From Pseudomonas sp. C2B4 (lineage in GTDB: Bacteria > Pseudomonadota > Gammaproteobacteria > Pseudomonadales > Pseudomonadaceae): a DNA stretch of 64,000 bases. The position numbers and the translations under genes are program-made. The notes under the pieces were generated by a model. It was not told the origin of the DNA and searched no databases. It saw only the letters and a list, made by a program, of their open reading frames with translations. Positions 9,945 to 18,633 of this stretch are shown here, one piece after another. The stretch is from NCBI RefSeq assembly GCF_013359695.1, contig NZ_JABFMU010000021.1, positions 20,450 to 84,449 of the forward strand, in the 5' to 3' direction. Position 1 is the first letter of the stretch, and each line of letters begins with the position of its first letter.

Positions 9945-10370
9945 ATGCAACTGTCCCCTTTTCACTTGGCCATTCCGGTCTACGACCTGGCCGCGGCGCG
10001 GCATTTCTACGGCAGTGTTTTTGGCCTGGAGGAAGGTCGTTCCAGCGATCACTGGGTCGATTTCAATTTTTTCGGCCATCAACTGGTGATCCACCTGGCG
10101 CCGAAAAACGCTTCACAGGAAGCCGCCCACACCAATGCCGTGGACGGCCATGATGTACCGGTGCCGCATTTCGGCGTGGTGCTGGGGATGGCGGAATGGG
10201 AGGCGCTGGCCGAGCGGTTGAAGGCGCTGGAGACGCGCTTCGTGATCGAGCCGGGGATTCGTTTTCAAGGATTGGTGGGGGAACAGGCGACGATGTTTTT
10301 GTTCGATCCATGCGGTAATGCGCTGGAGTTCAAGGCGTTCAAGGATATTGGGCAGTTGTTTGCAAAATAG
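9945..10370 (+). CDS. VOC-family (glyoxalase/dioxygenase-fold) protein
   Basis: 141 residues, one vicinal-oxygen-chelate module pair. It starts [21 protein letters not shown], where the His is a likely metal ligand, and ends [15 protein letters not shown], where the Glu is the other typical ligand; His in PHFGVVL is a third candidate. Such proteins are metal-dependent lyases, dioxygenases or resistance proteins and the substrate cannot be told. It is divergent from the LysR gene, which probably controls it. A REP pair follows. Confidence 0.85.
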   Translation: MQLSPFHLAIPVYDLAAARHFYGSVFGLEEGRSSDHWVDFNFFGHQLVIHLAPKNASQEAAHTNAVDGHDVPVPHFGVVLGMAEWEALAERLKALETRFVIEPGIRFQGLVGEQATMFLFDPCGNALEFKAFKDIGQLFAK

Positions 10371-10389
10371 TTGGTGAATGGACCGCCGC

Positions 10390-10466
10390 CTTCGCGAGCA
10401 GGCTCGCTCCCACAGTGGATTGGCGTTCACAGCAGTTCAATGTGGGAGCGAGCCTGCTCGCGAAGA
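10390..10466. repeat. REP pair
   Basis: Arms TTCGCGAGCAGGCTCGCTCCCACAG and TGTGGGAGCGAGCCTGCTCGCGAA with a 27-base loop, between the convergent VOC and GGDEF genes. Confidence 0.95.
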
Positions 10467-10488
10467 GGCCAGCAATCACCACATCCCA

Positions 10489-11061
10489 CTACCGGCCCAT
10501 CACCCTCTCCGCCTCAACCAGGAGTTCTTCGACCGAGCCATGAACCTCAGGGTCATACTCGATCTGCCCGATGCTGAAACGAATGTCGTACCCGCGATGC
10601 ACCGTGGCATTGCGCTCATCGAGCATTTCCTCGAGCCGCACCTTGATCGCCGTCATGTCCACGCCACAGGAGCCCGTGAGCAAGGCAACGAAGGTCGCGC
10701 CGTCCAGCCTCCCGACGATATCGCTTTCCCGAAAACCGATGCGCAACACATCGGCAAAGGTTTTCAACGCGTTGTCCCCTTCTGCACGGCCAAACAGATA
10801 GTTGATGCGCTTGAAGTCATCGAGATTGAAAAACAGCAGGGTTGCTGGCCTTTCCAACTGCATGCAGGCCTCCAGTCCCAATTCAGCCAGGGCGATGAAC
10901 CCGTGCCGGTTGGGCAACAGCGTCAGTTCATCCATGCTCGCCATCTGCACCCCGATCAGTTCTTGCTCGGCTTTACGGGCAAGATCGCGCAGCAGTTCGC
11001 GTTCCTGTTGCGGCGTCCCTGCACATACACCTGTTTTGTGCGGTTTGCCTGAGATCAGCAT
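10489..11061 (-). CDS. Degenerate GGDEF-domain protein (probable inactive diguanylate cyclase)
   Basis: 190 residues: a short N-terminal helix region, then one GGDEF-fold domain beginning at DELTLLPNRHGF (residue ~45). The fold markers are clear (NLDDFKRINYLFGRAEGD), but the active-site loop that should read GGDEF reads DGATF (VGRLDGATFVALL). Both catalytic-loop acids and the first Gly are lost, so c-di-GMP synthesis is not expected. The inhibitory site RxxD is kept as RESD, five residues before the loop, its normal place. I infer a c-di-GMP-binding or purely structural role. The ATG at 11061 is favoured over the adjacent GTG at 11064 because of AAGGGAG spacing. It stands alone, with no membrane or sensor domain. 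Confidence 0.85.
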   Translation of the reverse strand: MLISGKPHKTGVCAGTPQQERELLRDLARKAEQELIGVQMASMDELTLLPNRHGFIALAELGLEACMQLERPATLLFFNLDDFKRINYLFGRAEGDNALKTFADVLRIGFRESDIVGRLDGATFVALLTGSCGVDMTAIKVRLEEMLDERNATVHRGYDIRFSIGQIEYDPEVHGSVEELLVEAERVMGR

Positions 11062-11134
11062 CACATACTCCCTTGGAGGGTATGTTCTTTAGAGTCCTCG
11101 CTACCGGTTTGACTCCATGTCCAATGACCGATGG

Positions 11135-11716
11135 TCAAGTTCCCTGTACCGGGCAAGGCCCTCCTGCCTCGGCCCAGCGCTTGAACTGAGTGACAAAACG
11201 GTCATGCGGCACTGGCACCGGCGCACGGTGACCACCCGGATTCCAGCCCCACAACACCAGTTTGTCTTCGCTGACATGCTTGATCAGCGCGGCGAAGTCA
11301 CGGTCGCCGTTGCTCGCGCGGTCCTTGATCATGCTGCATAGCTGGTCGGGCGGCAGGCCGATCCAGGCCATTTTGTGCGCCGCGGGCGGCAGGCTCCAAT
11401 GGGGCGCGCCCGGTGGTGCATTGGGACCGTAACTGGCCGGCGGATTGGCCTGGGCATGGCAACTGGCGCAGGGCAAACCCGCCGCCCCCTGGCCGTCCAT
11501 GCCACGCACGACATTCATCGCGTGGGGGATGCCGGCATCGAATTGCAACGGCGAATCACCGGGTATGTGACAGTTCTGGCAGCGGGGGCTCTGGAAGACT
11601 TGTCGCACGGTGTCGAAGGCCTTCACGGCCTCCTTGTCATCGGCGAACAGCTCCGAGGCATAAATGAACAGGCACACCAGTATCACCGCGCCCAACAACC
11701 AATGATGTCGCTTCAT
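11135..11716 (-). CDS. Membrane-anchored cytochrome c-like protein of the molybdenum hydroxylase operon
   Basis: 193 residues, starting at MKRHHWLL. An uncleaved or cleavable N-terminal hydrophobic segment (LLGAVILVCLFIYASELF) is followed by a periplasmic domain with two haem-type motifs, CQNCH near residue 48 and CASCH near residue 85. The ATG lies one base after the stop of the large subunit, so it is the third gene of the operon. Its inferred role is to accept electrons from the molybdenum hydroxylase and pass them to the respiratory chain. The two CxxCH motifs are visible; the haem number and partner are inferred. Confidence 0.8.
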   Translation of the reverse strand: MKRHHWLLGAVILVCLFIYASELFADDKEAVKAFDTVRQVFQSPRCQNCHIPGDSPLQFDAGIPHAMNVVRGMDGQGAAGLPCASCHAQANPPASYGPNAPPGAPHWSLPPAAHKMAWIGLPPDQLCSMIKDRASNGDRDFAALIKHVSEDKLVLWGWNPGGHRAPVPVPHDRFVTQFKRWAEAGGPCPVQGT

Positions 11717-11717
11717 C

Positions 11718-13895
11718 TCACACCCCCGACAACTGCAGCGGCAGTTCACGCAGGCGTTGCCCGGTCAGGGCGAACACCGCGTTGGCCACTGCCGGTGCCG
11801 TGGGTGGCACGCCGGCCTCGCCGATACCACCGGGTTTTTCGCTGCTGGGCAGGATATGCACCTCAACCACCGGCATTTCACTGAGCCGCAGCACCTGGTA
11901 GTCGTGGTAATTCGATTGCACCACTTGCCCGTCCTTGATCGTCAACTTGCTGTGCAAGGTGAAGCCCAGGCCGAAGGCGATGCACGACTGCATCTGCGCC
12001 TCGATACTCTTGGGATTGACCGCAATCCCGCAGTCCACCGCGCACACCACCCGGTGCACGCGAATCGCCAGGTTGTCCTGCGACACCTCGGCGACCTGGG
12101 CCACGTAGCTGCCGAACGATTCATGCACGGCCACGCCCAGGGCATGGCCGTCCGGCAGGGGTGCCTTCCAGTTGGCTTTCTCCACCGCCAGGTTCAACAC
12201 ACCGAGGTGCCGCGGATGGTCCTTGAGCAAGGTTCGTCGGTACTCCACCGGGTCCTTGCCTGCCGCTGCGGCCAGTTCATCGATCAGCGATTCCATGACG
12301 AAGGCCGTATGGGTATGCCCCACCGAACGCAACCACAGCACGCTGATGCCGGTCTTCGGCGAGTGCAGTTCAACCAGATGGTTGGCCAGCCCCTCAAGGT
12401 AGGGACTGTCCGCCACCCCTTCCACGGAGGTCTTGTCGATGCCGTTCTTGACCATGGCCGCTTCCAGCGAGGTGCCGGCCATGATCGACTGGCCGACCAG
12501 CACATGCATCCAGGCCATCGGCAGTCCGTCCGCACCGAGACCCACCCGCGCCTGATGCAGGAAGGCCGAGCGGTAATAGCCACCCCGGATGTCATCTTCC
12601 CGTGCCCATACGGTTTTCACCGGTGCGCCCGCCGCCTTGGCGACCTGGACCGCTTCGGCGACAAAGTCAGAGGTCGGGTTGGCCCGCCGGCCGAAGCCAC
12701 CACCGAGGAACGCGGTATGGATCTCGACTTGCTCGGGTTTGAGCCCGGTGATTTGGCCGGCGATCATCTGGTCCAGAGTCTGGAACTGCGTGCCGGTCCA
12801 GATCTCGCATTTGTCCTGGGTGATTTTCACCGTGCAATTGAGCGGTTCCATCGGCGCATGAGCCAGGTACGGCACGCTGTACTCGACGTCGAGAGTCTTG
12901 GCCGCTTTGGCCAACGCCACCTTGGGATCGCCGGCCTGGCTGGCCGGGAGGCCCGGCGTGGCGGCCAGTTTGCGAAAGTCCTCCAGCAATTTCTGACTGT
13001 CGAGCCCGCTGTTCGGCCCCGGGTTCCACTCGACGTGCAACGCATCGCGCCCCAGTTTCGCCGCCCAATAATGATCGGCAATCACCGCCACGCCGGTGGG
13101 CACCTGCACCACTTTGTGCACGCCAGGCACCGCCAGCGCCTCGGCGCCTTCAAAGGATTTGACGCTGCCGCCGAACGTTGGCGAGCGAGCGACCATCGCC
13201 GTCATCAAGCCCTCGAACTGCACGTCCATGCCGAATTTTGCGCGCCCGGTGATTTTCTCCGGGGTGTCCAGACGCTGGGTGGGTTTGCCGATGATCTTCC
13301 AGTCTTTCGCGTCCTTGAGTTTGATCGACGCCGGGTCCGGCACCGGCAGCTTACCGGCGTCATCGGCCAGTTCGCCGTAGGTGGCACGCTGGTCGCCGGC
13401 AATCACCACGCCTGATTCGGTGCGAATCGCTGAAGGCGCGACGTTGAAGCGCTTGGCCGCGGCCTCGATCAACATCAACCGCGCCGCCGCACCGGCCTGA
13501 CGATAGCGGTCGAACTCCATCCAGGTCGAGGTCGAACCACCGGTGATCTGCATGCCGCCAAACCCGGCCAGACCGTAATCCTTGGCCGACGCAGGGGAAT
13601 GTTCGACGCGGATTTTCGACCAGTCGGCATCCAGCTCTTCGGCGATCAGCATGGTCAGGCCGGTCCAGATTCCCTGGCCCATTTCCGAGTGACCGAGCAA
13701 CACGGTGACACTGTTGTCATTGCCGATGCGCAGGAAGGCGTTGGGCGCGAACACGTTGCCCTGATTCTCGGCGCCCATGGCAAAGCGATGGGCACCGGGA
13801 ATGACAAACGCCACCACCAGCCCGCCGCCCAGTACGGCACTGCCCTTGAGAAAACCACGACGCGAAAGCGGGTTGAAGCTGTTCATGGCCATCAA
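11718..13895 (-). CDS. Molybdopterin-binding aldehyde/N-heterocycle oxidoreductase, large subunit (IorB-like)
   Basis: 725 residues. A twin-arginine signal is at the N-terminus ([20 protein letters not shown]), so the enzyme is exported folded with its cofactor. The body is the xanthine dehydrogenase large-subunit fold: the Ald_Xan_dh region from about residue 215 ([15 protein letters not shown]), the molybdopterin loop [12 protein letters not shown], and near the C-terminus [14 protein letters not shown], whose Glu is the catalytic base. The layout matches isoquinoline 1-oxidoreductase beta subunits, which hydroxylate N-heteroaromatics or oxidise aldehydes. The substrate is not predictable. 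Its start overlaps the small-subunit stop by four bases. Confidence 0.9.
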   Translation of the reverse strand: MMAMNSFNPLSRRGFLKGSAVLGGGLVVAFVIPGAHRFAMGAENQGNVFAPNAFLRIGNDNSVTVLLGHSEMGQGIWTGLTMLIAEELDADWSKIRVEHSPASAKDYGLAGFGGMQITGGSTSTWMEFDRYRQAGAAARLMLIEAAAKRFNVAPSAIRTESGVVIAGDQRATYGELADDAGKLPVPDPASIKLKDAKDWKIIGKPTQRLDTPEKITGRAKFGMDVQFEGLMTAMVARSPTFGGSVKSFEGAEALAVPGVHKVVQVPTGVAVIADHYWAAKLGRDALHVEWNPGPNSGLDSQKLLEDFRKLAATPGLPASQAGDPKVALAKAAKTLDVEYSVPYLAHAPMEPLNCTVKITQDKCEIWTGTQFQTLDQMIAGQITGLKPEQVEIHTAFLGGGFGRRANPTSDFVAEAVQVAKAAGAPVKTVWAREDDIRGGYYRSAFLHQARVGLGADGLPMAWMHVLVGQSIMAGTSLEAAMVKNGIDKTSVEGVADSPYLEGLANHLVELHSPKTGISVLWLRSVGHTHTAFVMESLIDELAAAAGKDPVEYRRTLLKDHPRHLGVLNLAVEKANWKAPLPDGHALGVAVHESFGSYVAQVAEVSQDNLAIRVHRVVCAVDCGIAVNPKSIEAQMQSCIAFGLGFTLHSKLTIKDGQVVQSNYHDYQVLRLSEMPVVEVHILPSSEKPGGIGEAGVPPTAPAVANAVFALTGQRLRELPLQLSGV

Positions 13896-14347
13896 CCCAA
13901 TTGGGCGGCGCGTTTGACTGCGGCGCGGATTCTTGGATAGGTGCCGCAGCGGCAGATGTTGCCGGACAACGCCTGGTCGATGTCGCTGTCAGTCGGTTGC
14001 GGGATCTTCGCCAGCAAGGCCGCCGCCGACATGATTTGCCCGGACTGGCAGTAGCCGCACTGGACCACATCGAGTTCGGCCCAGGCTTGCTGCACCGGGT
14101 GCGAACCGTCAATCGACAAACCTTCAATGGTGAGGATTTTTTGCCCATGGGCCACGGCCGTGGCGGGCGTGATGCAGGAGCGCAGCGGCGTGCCGTCGAT
14201 GTGCACGGTGCAGGCACCGCACTGGGCCATGCCGCAGCCGAACTTGGTCCCGGTCAGGTGTGCGACATCGCGCAGGACCCAGAGCAAAGGCATGTCCGCG
14301 GGGACATCCAGTTCCTGGTCCTTGCCATTGATATTGAGGGTCAGCAT
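13892..14347 (-). CDS. 2Fe-2S small subunit of molybdenum hydroxylase (IorA-like)
   Basis: 151 residues carrying the two [2Fe-2S] clusters. The N-terminal plant-ferredoxin cluster ligands are [21 protein letters not shown] (positions about 40-60). The C-terminal helical cluster ligands are CGYCQSGQ and [12 protein letters not shown] started at [13 protein letters not shown]; the frame is open farther upstream but that part runs through a REP element. It is the first gene of the three-gene operon and delivers electrons from the Mo site to the cytochrome. Confidence 0.92.
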   Translation of the reverse strand: MLTLNINGKDQELDVPADMPLLWVLRDVAHLTGTKFGCGMAQCGACTVHIDGTPLRSCITPATAVAHGQKILTIEGLSIDGSHPVQQAWAELDVVQCGYCQSGQIMSAAALLAKIPQPTDSDIDQALSGNICRCGTYPRIRAAVKRAAQLG

Positions 14348-14466
14348 TGCGAAGGTCCTCAGACTCAGGGTGTTCTGAAGGGGGGGCGCCGCTGTGGTCG
14401 TCAACGACCTACGCGCGCCTCGGGTTATCCCTTCAGCTAAGTCCAATTTGCCTTGCAGGCCGAGGT

Positions 14467-14514
14467 GTATCGACCACCGGTCACCTGTGGGTATCGACCA
14501 CCGATCAACTGTGG
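14467..14514. repeat. 24-bp tandem direct repeat
   Basis: Two adjacent copies of GTATCGACCACCG(G/A)TCA(C/A)CTGTGG, 22 of 24 identical, abutting the left arm of the next REP pair. The second copy ends inside the REP arm. Confidence 0.85.
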
Positions 14515-14612
14515 GAGCGAGCCTGCTCGCGAAAAACGTCAGAACAACGCTGTCATTCAGGCGGCACGCGTAATCGTTGACGTCCTTCGCGAGCAGGCTC
14601 GCTCCCACAGGG
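14509..14612. repeat. REP pair
   Basis: Arms CTGTGGGAGCGAGCCTGCTCGCGA and TTCGCGAGCAGGCTCGCTCCCACAG. With the tandem repeat it accounts for most of the 275-bp gap between the 2Fe-2S gene and nnrS; the rest holds nothing I recognise beyond the promoter region of the 2Fe-2S gene. Confidence 0.95.
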
Positions 14613-14622
14613 TGATAGGTGA

Positions 14623-15777
14623 CTACGCCCTTGGCTTAAGCAATATATCCGTGTACCGCAGCAGAAACAGTCCAAACGCCATACACCAAAGCACCGCCGA
14701 CAGCCCCAACCCCAGACCGGAAAACGGCACCAACAAAACCCGCGCCAGCCCCGCCACCAACACCAGGGCAAACCCCACCACGATCGCTTTCGACGGCTGC
14801 AACGGCCGCCCGGTATGACCCAGACTGACCCGGGCGATCATCGCCAATATCAGCCCGCCCACACCACCTACCGCCAGTGAATGGGTGGCCAGGCTCTGTT
14901 GCGGCATCAGCCCGGCATGCCACAGCGCCATGGCCAAAACCGCGATCGCGAGCCAGCAATAAGACAGATACAACGACCACAGCAGCGGCACGCGCCACAT
15001 GCCCCGATCATGCCAGCGCCACAGGCGTAGCAGGTGCAAAGCCCCCATCAACACAAACAACGCCGCCAGCCAAGGCCGGGGAACGTCCTGCAATCCGAGG
15101 GCGAATGTCAGGGCAGCAAGCAAACCGCTCACCAGCAGAATGCGGGTCGGCCATGGACTGCCCGCAGGCTGCGCCGGGCGATTCAAGCCGCGCTGGATGA
15201 AGAACGGGATCACCCGTCCGCCAATCACGCTCATCATCGCGCCCACCAGCCACAAGGCGGCCAGCACGCCTCGCCGTTGCAAGCCGACGTCGTCGGTCGA
15301 GATGCCCCATAGCGTCATGGCCTGACATCCGGCCAACAGCGTGACCATCAAGAGAATCGGATAGTTGTCGCGCTTGCCGGCCGCCACCAGGTCACGGCCC
15401 AGTACCCCGGCCAGCAACGGCAGGAACGGCACCTGCAAAAGCAACAGAATCCCGGGAGGAATCGGCATCACCCAGGCCAGTCGCGCCAGCAGCCAGACCA
15501 GCACCAGCCCGATCAACGGCCAGCCCTTGAGCCCCGGTCGACCGGTCCAGTTCGGTACCGCCGTCAGCAGGAAGCCGGCGATGATCGCCACGGCGAATCC
15601 AAACGGCATTTCGTGTCGATGCCAGGCGAGCATGCCGCCGACCGGTTGCGCACCGGGCAAACGGCCGTACAACCACAAGGCCCAGATCGCTATCGCGAGC
15701 GCGGCGAACGTGGCCCCGGCCAGAAAAAATGGACGAAAACCGAGACTGAAGACGGGTGCCGCGAGCAGTTTGCGCAT
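14623..15777 (-). CDS. nnrS: NnrS-family haem/copper-containing membrane protein, NO stress
   Basis: 384-residue polytopic membrane protein with about 12 hydrophobic segments. It opens with the NnrS hallmark [14 protein letters not shown] and then has [10 protein letters not shown], whose histidines are candidate haem or metal ligands; [26 protein letters not shown] near residue 325 is also typical. NnrS proteins belong to nitric-oxide-responsive regulons and protect against NO-derived damage; the chemistry is unsettled. The start overlaps the ppyR stop (ATGA), so the two are co-translated. NorR-type operator repeats upstream of ppyR support NO control. Confidence 0.9.
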   Translation of the reverse strand: MRKLLAAPVFSLGFRPFFLAGATFAALAIAIWALWLYGRLPGAQPVGGMLAWHRHEMPFGFAVAIIAGFLLTAVPNWTGRPGLKGWPLIGLVLVWLLARLAWVMPIPPGILLLLQVPFLPLLAGVLGRDLVAAGKRDNYPILLMVTLLAGCQAMTLWGISTDDVGLQRRGVLAALWLVGAMMSVIGGRVIPFFIQRGLNRPAQPAGSPWPTRILLVSGLLAALTFALGLQDVPRPWLAALFVLMGALHLLRLWRWHDRGMWRVPLLWSLYLSYCWLAIAVLAMALWHAGLMPQQSLATHSLAVGGVGGLILAMIARVSLGHTGRPLQPSKAIVVGFALVLVAGLARVLLVPFSGLGLGLSAVLWCMAFGLFLLRYTDILLKPRA

Positions 15778-16025
15778 CAGACCAGCGCCCCGGTCAGTGG
15801 TTTGCTCAACCGGTGCTGAGCCAGCAGGCGCATGACGTAACCGATTTTCAGCAAGGTTGGGCCGACAATGGTCATGGCGTGCAATGCCACCTGCGCCACG
15901 ATCGACAGATGACCGACATAGAGGTACGCGCCGTAGATGCCTGCCAGCAACATCGCCAGGCCGATGCCGAGCACGCGGCTGGAAAGGTGCAGAACATTCT
16001 GAGGATTGCTGAAGAAATGGAACAT
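15777..16025 (-). CDS. ppyR: Small membrane protein, PpyR-like
   Basis: 82 residues with two predicted membrane helices (VLGIGLAMLLAGIYGAYLYVG and LHAMTIVGPTLLKIGYVMRLL). In P. aeruginosa, as I recall it, a protein of this size (PpyR, linked to psl and pyoverdine expression) sits directly upstream of an nnrS-family gene and divergent from the flavohaemoglobin gene fhp; size, topology and position agree here. The assignment rests on context and general resemblance, not an alignment. The stop overlaps the nnrS start. Confidence 0.65.
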   Translation of the reverse strand: MFHFFSNPQNVLHLSSRVLGIGLAMLLAGIYGAYLYVGHLSIVAQVALHAMTIVGPTLLKIGYVMRLLAQHRLSKPLTGALV

Positions 16026-16065
16026 TTTCCGTACTCCTGTAGCAGTTCAGTTGTACGTAAACGAT

Positions 16066-16081
16066 ATCAAGTCTCATGCCA
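16066..16081 (-). promoter_or_regulatory. Candidate sigma-54 promoter for ppyR-nnrS
   Basis: Read on the minus strand: TGGCATGAGACTTGAT, with GG and the -12 element at the correct 10-base spacing. The -24 element fits the consensus; the -12 GC is GA. It lies 40 bp upstream of the ppyR ATG and downstream of three NorR-type sites, the arrangement needed for sigma-54 activation. Confidence 0.5.
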
Positions 16082-16121
16082 GATATTTACAGCATATAAA
16101 TCAATAACTTGTGATTTAAAA

Positions 16122-16178
16122 GTCAAAATGACTCCATCCACGCAGAGTCCTAAAGACTCATCTATACGTCATAATGAC
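16122..16178 (-). promoter_or_regulatory. Three NorR/FhpR-type operator repeats (GT-N7-AC)
   Basis: Three 11-base palindromes, GTCAAAATGAC at 16122-16132, GTCCTAAAGAC at 16147-16157 and GTCATAATGAC at 16168-16178. All fit GT-N7-AC, the recognition pattern of the NO-responsive sigma-54 activator NorR, which also uses three sites upstream of norVW in E. coli. They lie 41-112 bp upstream of the candidate sigma-54 promoter of ppyR-nnrS. Confidence 0.72.
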
Positions 16179-16190
16179 TACACTTCTTCC

Positions 16191-16291
16191 CTGTAGGAGC
16201 GAGCATGCTCGCGATGGTGGCCAACGATGACGCGGGATGCCTGAATCACCTCAGTGGCTTCGGGTTTTTCGCGAGCAAGCTCGCTCCTACA
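16191..16291. repeat. REP pair
   Basis: Arms CTGTAGGAGCGAGCATGCTCGCGA and TCGCGAGCAAGCTCGCTCCTAC. Together with the NorR-type sites it fills most of the 370-bp gap between ppyR and the VOC gene. Confidence 0.92.
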
Positions 16292-16395
16292 AAAAAGACC
16301 AAAAAGCATTTTGGCGATCTACGGCACAACCGGACGAGCGGAGGCTGACTACGCTGATAGTCCAGCATTGCAAAAACCTGCCAGGGAGACCCGCC

Positions 16396-16899
16396 ATGCT
16401 ACATGTTCAAAAGCTCACACCCTGCCTGTGGTTCGATGGTCAGGCTGAAGAGGCTGCAAAGTATTACTGCGCAATCTTCGATCACGCAAAAATCACCGCC
16501 ATCACTCACTACGGCAAGGCCGGTCAGGAAATCCATGGCCATGAAGAAGGCTCGGTGCTGACGGTCAGTTTCGAACTCGACGGGCAGACTTTCACCGCTC
16601 TCAACGGAGGCCCGAATTTCAAGTTCAGTGAAGCCATCTCGTTTCAGGTCAATTGCCAGACCCAGGAAGAAGTCGATCACTTCTGGGGCCGTTTGTCCGC
16701 GGGCGGCCCGGCCGAGGCGCAGCAGTGCGGTTGGCTCAAGGACAAGTTCGGGGTGTCATGGCAGATCGTGCCGGTGGCGATGATGGACATGCTCAAAGAC
16801 CCCGACACAACGAAATCCCAGCGCGCCATGGCAGCGATGATGCAGATGAAAAAACTCGATATCGCTGAACTGCAACAAGCCTTTAACGGCGAGAGCTAA
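16396..16899 (+). CDS. PhnB-like VOC-family protein (3-dmu-9_3-mt domain)
   Basis: 167 residues. The N-terminal half has the PhnB/UbiG-associated VOC pattern: KLTPCLWFDGQAEEAAKYYC, then FELDGQTFTALNGGPNFKFS, then CQTQEEVDHFWGRLSAGG and CGWLKDKFGVSWQIVP. No zinc ligand set typical of glyoxalase I is evident and the function of these proteins is unknown. The ATG at 16396 is chosen because the frame upstream runs into the REP element and because the family begins shortly before the KLTPCLWF motif. It is followed after 33 bp by an AraC regulator on the same strand. Confidence 0.85.
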   Translation: MLHVQKLTPCLWFDGQAEEAAKYYCAIFDHAKITAITHYGKAGQEIHGHEEGSVLTVSFELDGQTFTALNGGPNFKFSEAISFQVNCQTQEEVDHFWGRLSAGGPAEAQQCGWLKDKFGVSWQIVPVAMMDMLKDPDTTKSQRAMAAMMQMKKLDIAELQQAFNGES

Positions 16900-16932
16900 T
16901 ACACTCCGAAGCTGATCTGCCGAGGACTGACC

Positions 16933-17766
16933 ATGAAGCTCTCCAAGCCCAGGGACATCGACAAGGCGCCGCGCTTCTGGCGCGATGACGCCCTGCCCTT
17001 CATCGAGGCTCGCGCCATCGCCGACGGGCGTGAAGTCTGTTACACCCGGCATTCCCACGCGCATTTCTCCATCGGTGCGATCACCGCCGGGCGCAGTACC
17101 TATGTCCATGAGCAATCTCAGTCCGAGGTCAGCGCCGGCACCGTGGTGTTGATGAACCCCGGCGACGTCCACGCCTGCAATCCGATCAACGACCAGCCGT
17201 GGTCTTACCTGATGCTGTATGTCGATACCCTCTGGCTCACTGACTTGCAGCATCAGCTCGGCGTCAGCGACGACCTGGCGTTTCGCCGCTTTGCCGCCAC
17301 CCATACGACGGACGTCGTGCTGTTTGACGGTTTGAAGGGTTTGTATGACGTCCTGGTCGATCAGCAGCAGGACGTGCTGCACAAGCACAGCGCAGCGGTG
17401 GAGTTTTTCACCGAGGTGCAACTGCGACTGAACCCGGTCGATCAACCGCTGCGCGAGCCCAACTTCAAGCTGGCACGCGCCGCCGATTTCATCCGCGATC
17501 ACTGCACGCAAATACTCAAGCTCGAAGACATTTGCGAGGCGGCGCAGCTATCGCCGTCCTACCTGATCCGCGCCTTCAAGCAGCATTACGGCATGACGCC
17601 TCACGCCTTTGTGGTCAACCAGCGCATCCAGTTCGCCCGGGAACAACTGCGCAATGGCAAGCTGATTGCCGACGTGGCGCTGGAAGCGGGATTTTCCGAT
17701 CAGGCGCATTTTCAGAGGGCGTTCAAACAACACCTGGCGGCGACGCCGGGGCAGTATCGCGGCTGA
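16933..17766 (+). CDS. AraC-family transcriptional regulator
   Basis: 277 residues. The N-terminal cupin sensing domain (about residues 20-165) contains TRHSHAHFSIGAITAG and VVLMNPGDVHACNPIND. The C-terminal double helix-turn-helix includes LEDICEAAQLSPSYLIRAFK and IADVALEAGFSDQAHFQRAF, ending ATPGQYRG. This cupin-AraC layout is typical of regulators paired with LysE-type amino-acid exporters, and a convergent lysE-family gene follows, separated by an inverted repeat. The ligand is unknown. Confidence 0.9.
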   Translation: MKLSKPRDIDKAPRFWRDDALPFIEARAIADGREVCYTRHSHAHFSIGAITAGRSTYVHEQSQSEVSAGTVVLMNPGDVHACNPINDQPWSYLMLYVDTLWLTDLQHQLGVSDDLAFRRFAATHTTDVVLFDGLKGLYDVLVDQQQDVLHKHSAAVEFFTEVQLRLNPVDQPLREPNFKLARAADFIRDHCTQILKLEDICEAAQLSPSYLIRAFKQHYGMTPHAFVVNQRIQFAREQLRNGKLIADVALEAGFSDQAHFQRAFKQHLAATPGQYRG

Positions 17767-17798
17767 TTTCACTCACTGGAACTTGCGCGCAAGGACTT

Positions 17799-17922
17799 TT
17801 GTGGCGAGGGGATTCATCCCCGTTGGGCTGCGAAGCCGTCGCAAAACCTGCATGCAAGGTTTGTCTGAAGGAATGCTGAGGGCTGCTTCGCAGCCCAACG
17901 GGGATAAATCCCCTCGCCACAG
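17799..17922. repeat. Long inverted repeat of a second palindrome family (GTGGCGAGGGGATT...)
   Basis: Arms GTGGCGAGGGGATTCATCCCCGTTGGGCTGCGAAG and CTTCGCAGCCCAACGGGGATAAATCCCCTCGCCAC around a loop. The arm also holds an internal GGGGATNNATCCCC palindrome. It differs in sequence from the main REP family and sits between convergent araC and lysE genes. The same family recurs inside the composite element at 21691-21823. Confidence 0.93.
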
Positions 17923-17951
17923 GTTCTACTCGATTTCAGAACCGCAGGGTA

Positions 17952-18545
17952 TCAGCCACTCGGCAGTAACAAGTAAACCGCACTCACCGCCAGCAACAAC
18001 GCCATCACCCGGTTGAACCCGCGCATCCCCGCCGGATTATTCAGATACCCCCGCAAAAAGGTCCCGGCGTACGCCCAACAGCCAACCGACAGATAGCAGA
18101 TCACCAGATACACCGCCGCAAACTGCCACACCAGCCGCGCCTCGCCATCGGCGACAATCGCCCCCATGCCGGCCACGCAGGCCAGCCAGGCCTTGGGGTT
18201 GAGCCATTGCATGACCGCGCCATACAGCATCGAGGGGGCGCGGTCCGAGTCCTTGGCCTCCAACTGCCCGTTGTCGGCCGCCAGTTTGAACGCCATGTAC
18301 AACAGGAAGGCCACGCCGGCCCACTGCACCACTTGCGTCATGGCCGGCCAACGCTGCAACAGCTCATGCAAGCCCAGCCCCATCAGCACCAACAGCAGCA
18401 CAAATCCCAGGGTCGCCCCGGCCACATGCCGCTGGCTGGCGCGAAAACCGAAACGCGCTCCCGAACTCAGCGCCACGATATTCACCGGCCCCGGCGTTAT
18501 CGAAGCGGCCAACGCAAACGCCGCCATGGACATCATCAGACTCAT
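17952..18545 (-). CDS. LysE-family amino-acid exporter
   Basis: 197 residues with about six membrane helices. The LysE/RhtB signature is at the N-terminus: FALAASITPGPVNIVALSSG followed by GFRASQRHVAGATLGF. The mid-protein MQWLNPKAWLACVAGMGA is the second conserved block. These permeases export amino acids or small amines down the proton gradient; the substrate is unknown. It is convergent with the AraC gene. Confidence 0.9.
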   Translation of the reverse strand: MSLMMSMAAFALAASITPGPVNIVALSSGARFGFRASQRHVAGATLGFVLLLVLMGLGLHELLQRWPAMTQVVQWAGVAFLLYMAFKLAADNGQLEAKDSDRAPSMLYGAVMQWLNPKAWLACVAGMGAIVADGEARLVWQFAAVYLVICYLSVGCWAYAGTFLRGYLNNPAGMRGFNRVMALLLAVSAVYLLLPSG

Positions 18546-18633
18546 CGCACACCTTCTTCCTGTCAGTTGAACCAGGCCCCACAGTAAGGAGCCCTCGGGT
18601 GTGCGTATTGAAGAAAACTGCCCTGCGCGGCCG

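Noticed and set aside
11757..13415. Long plus-strand open frame opposite the molybdenum hydroxylase large subunit
   Set aside because: Shadow frame, composition-driven (His/Arg-rich), with the opposite strand clearly coding.
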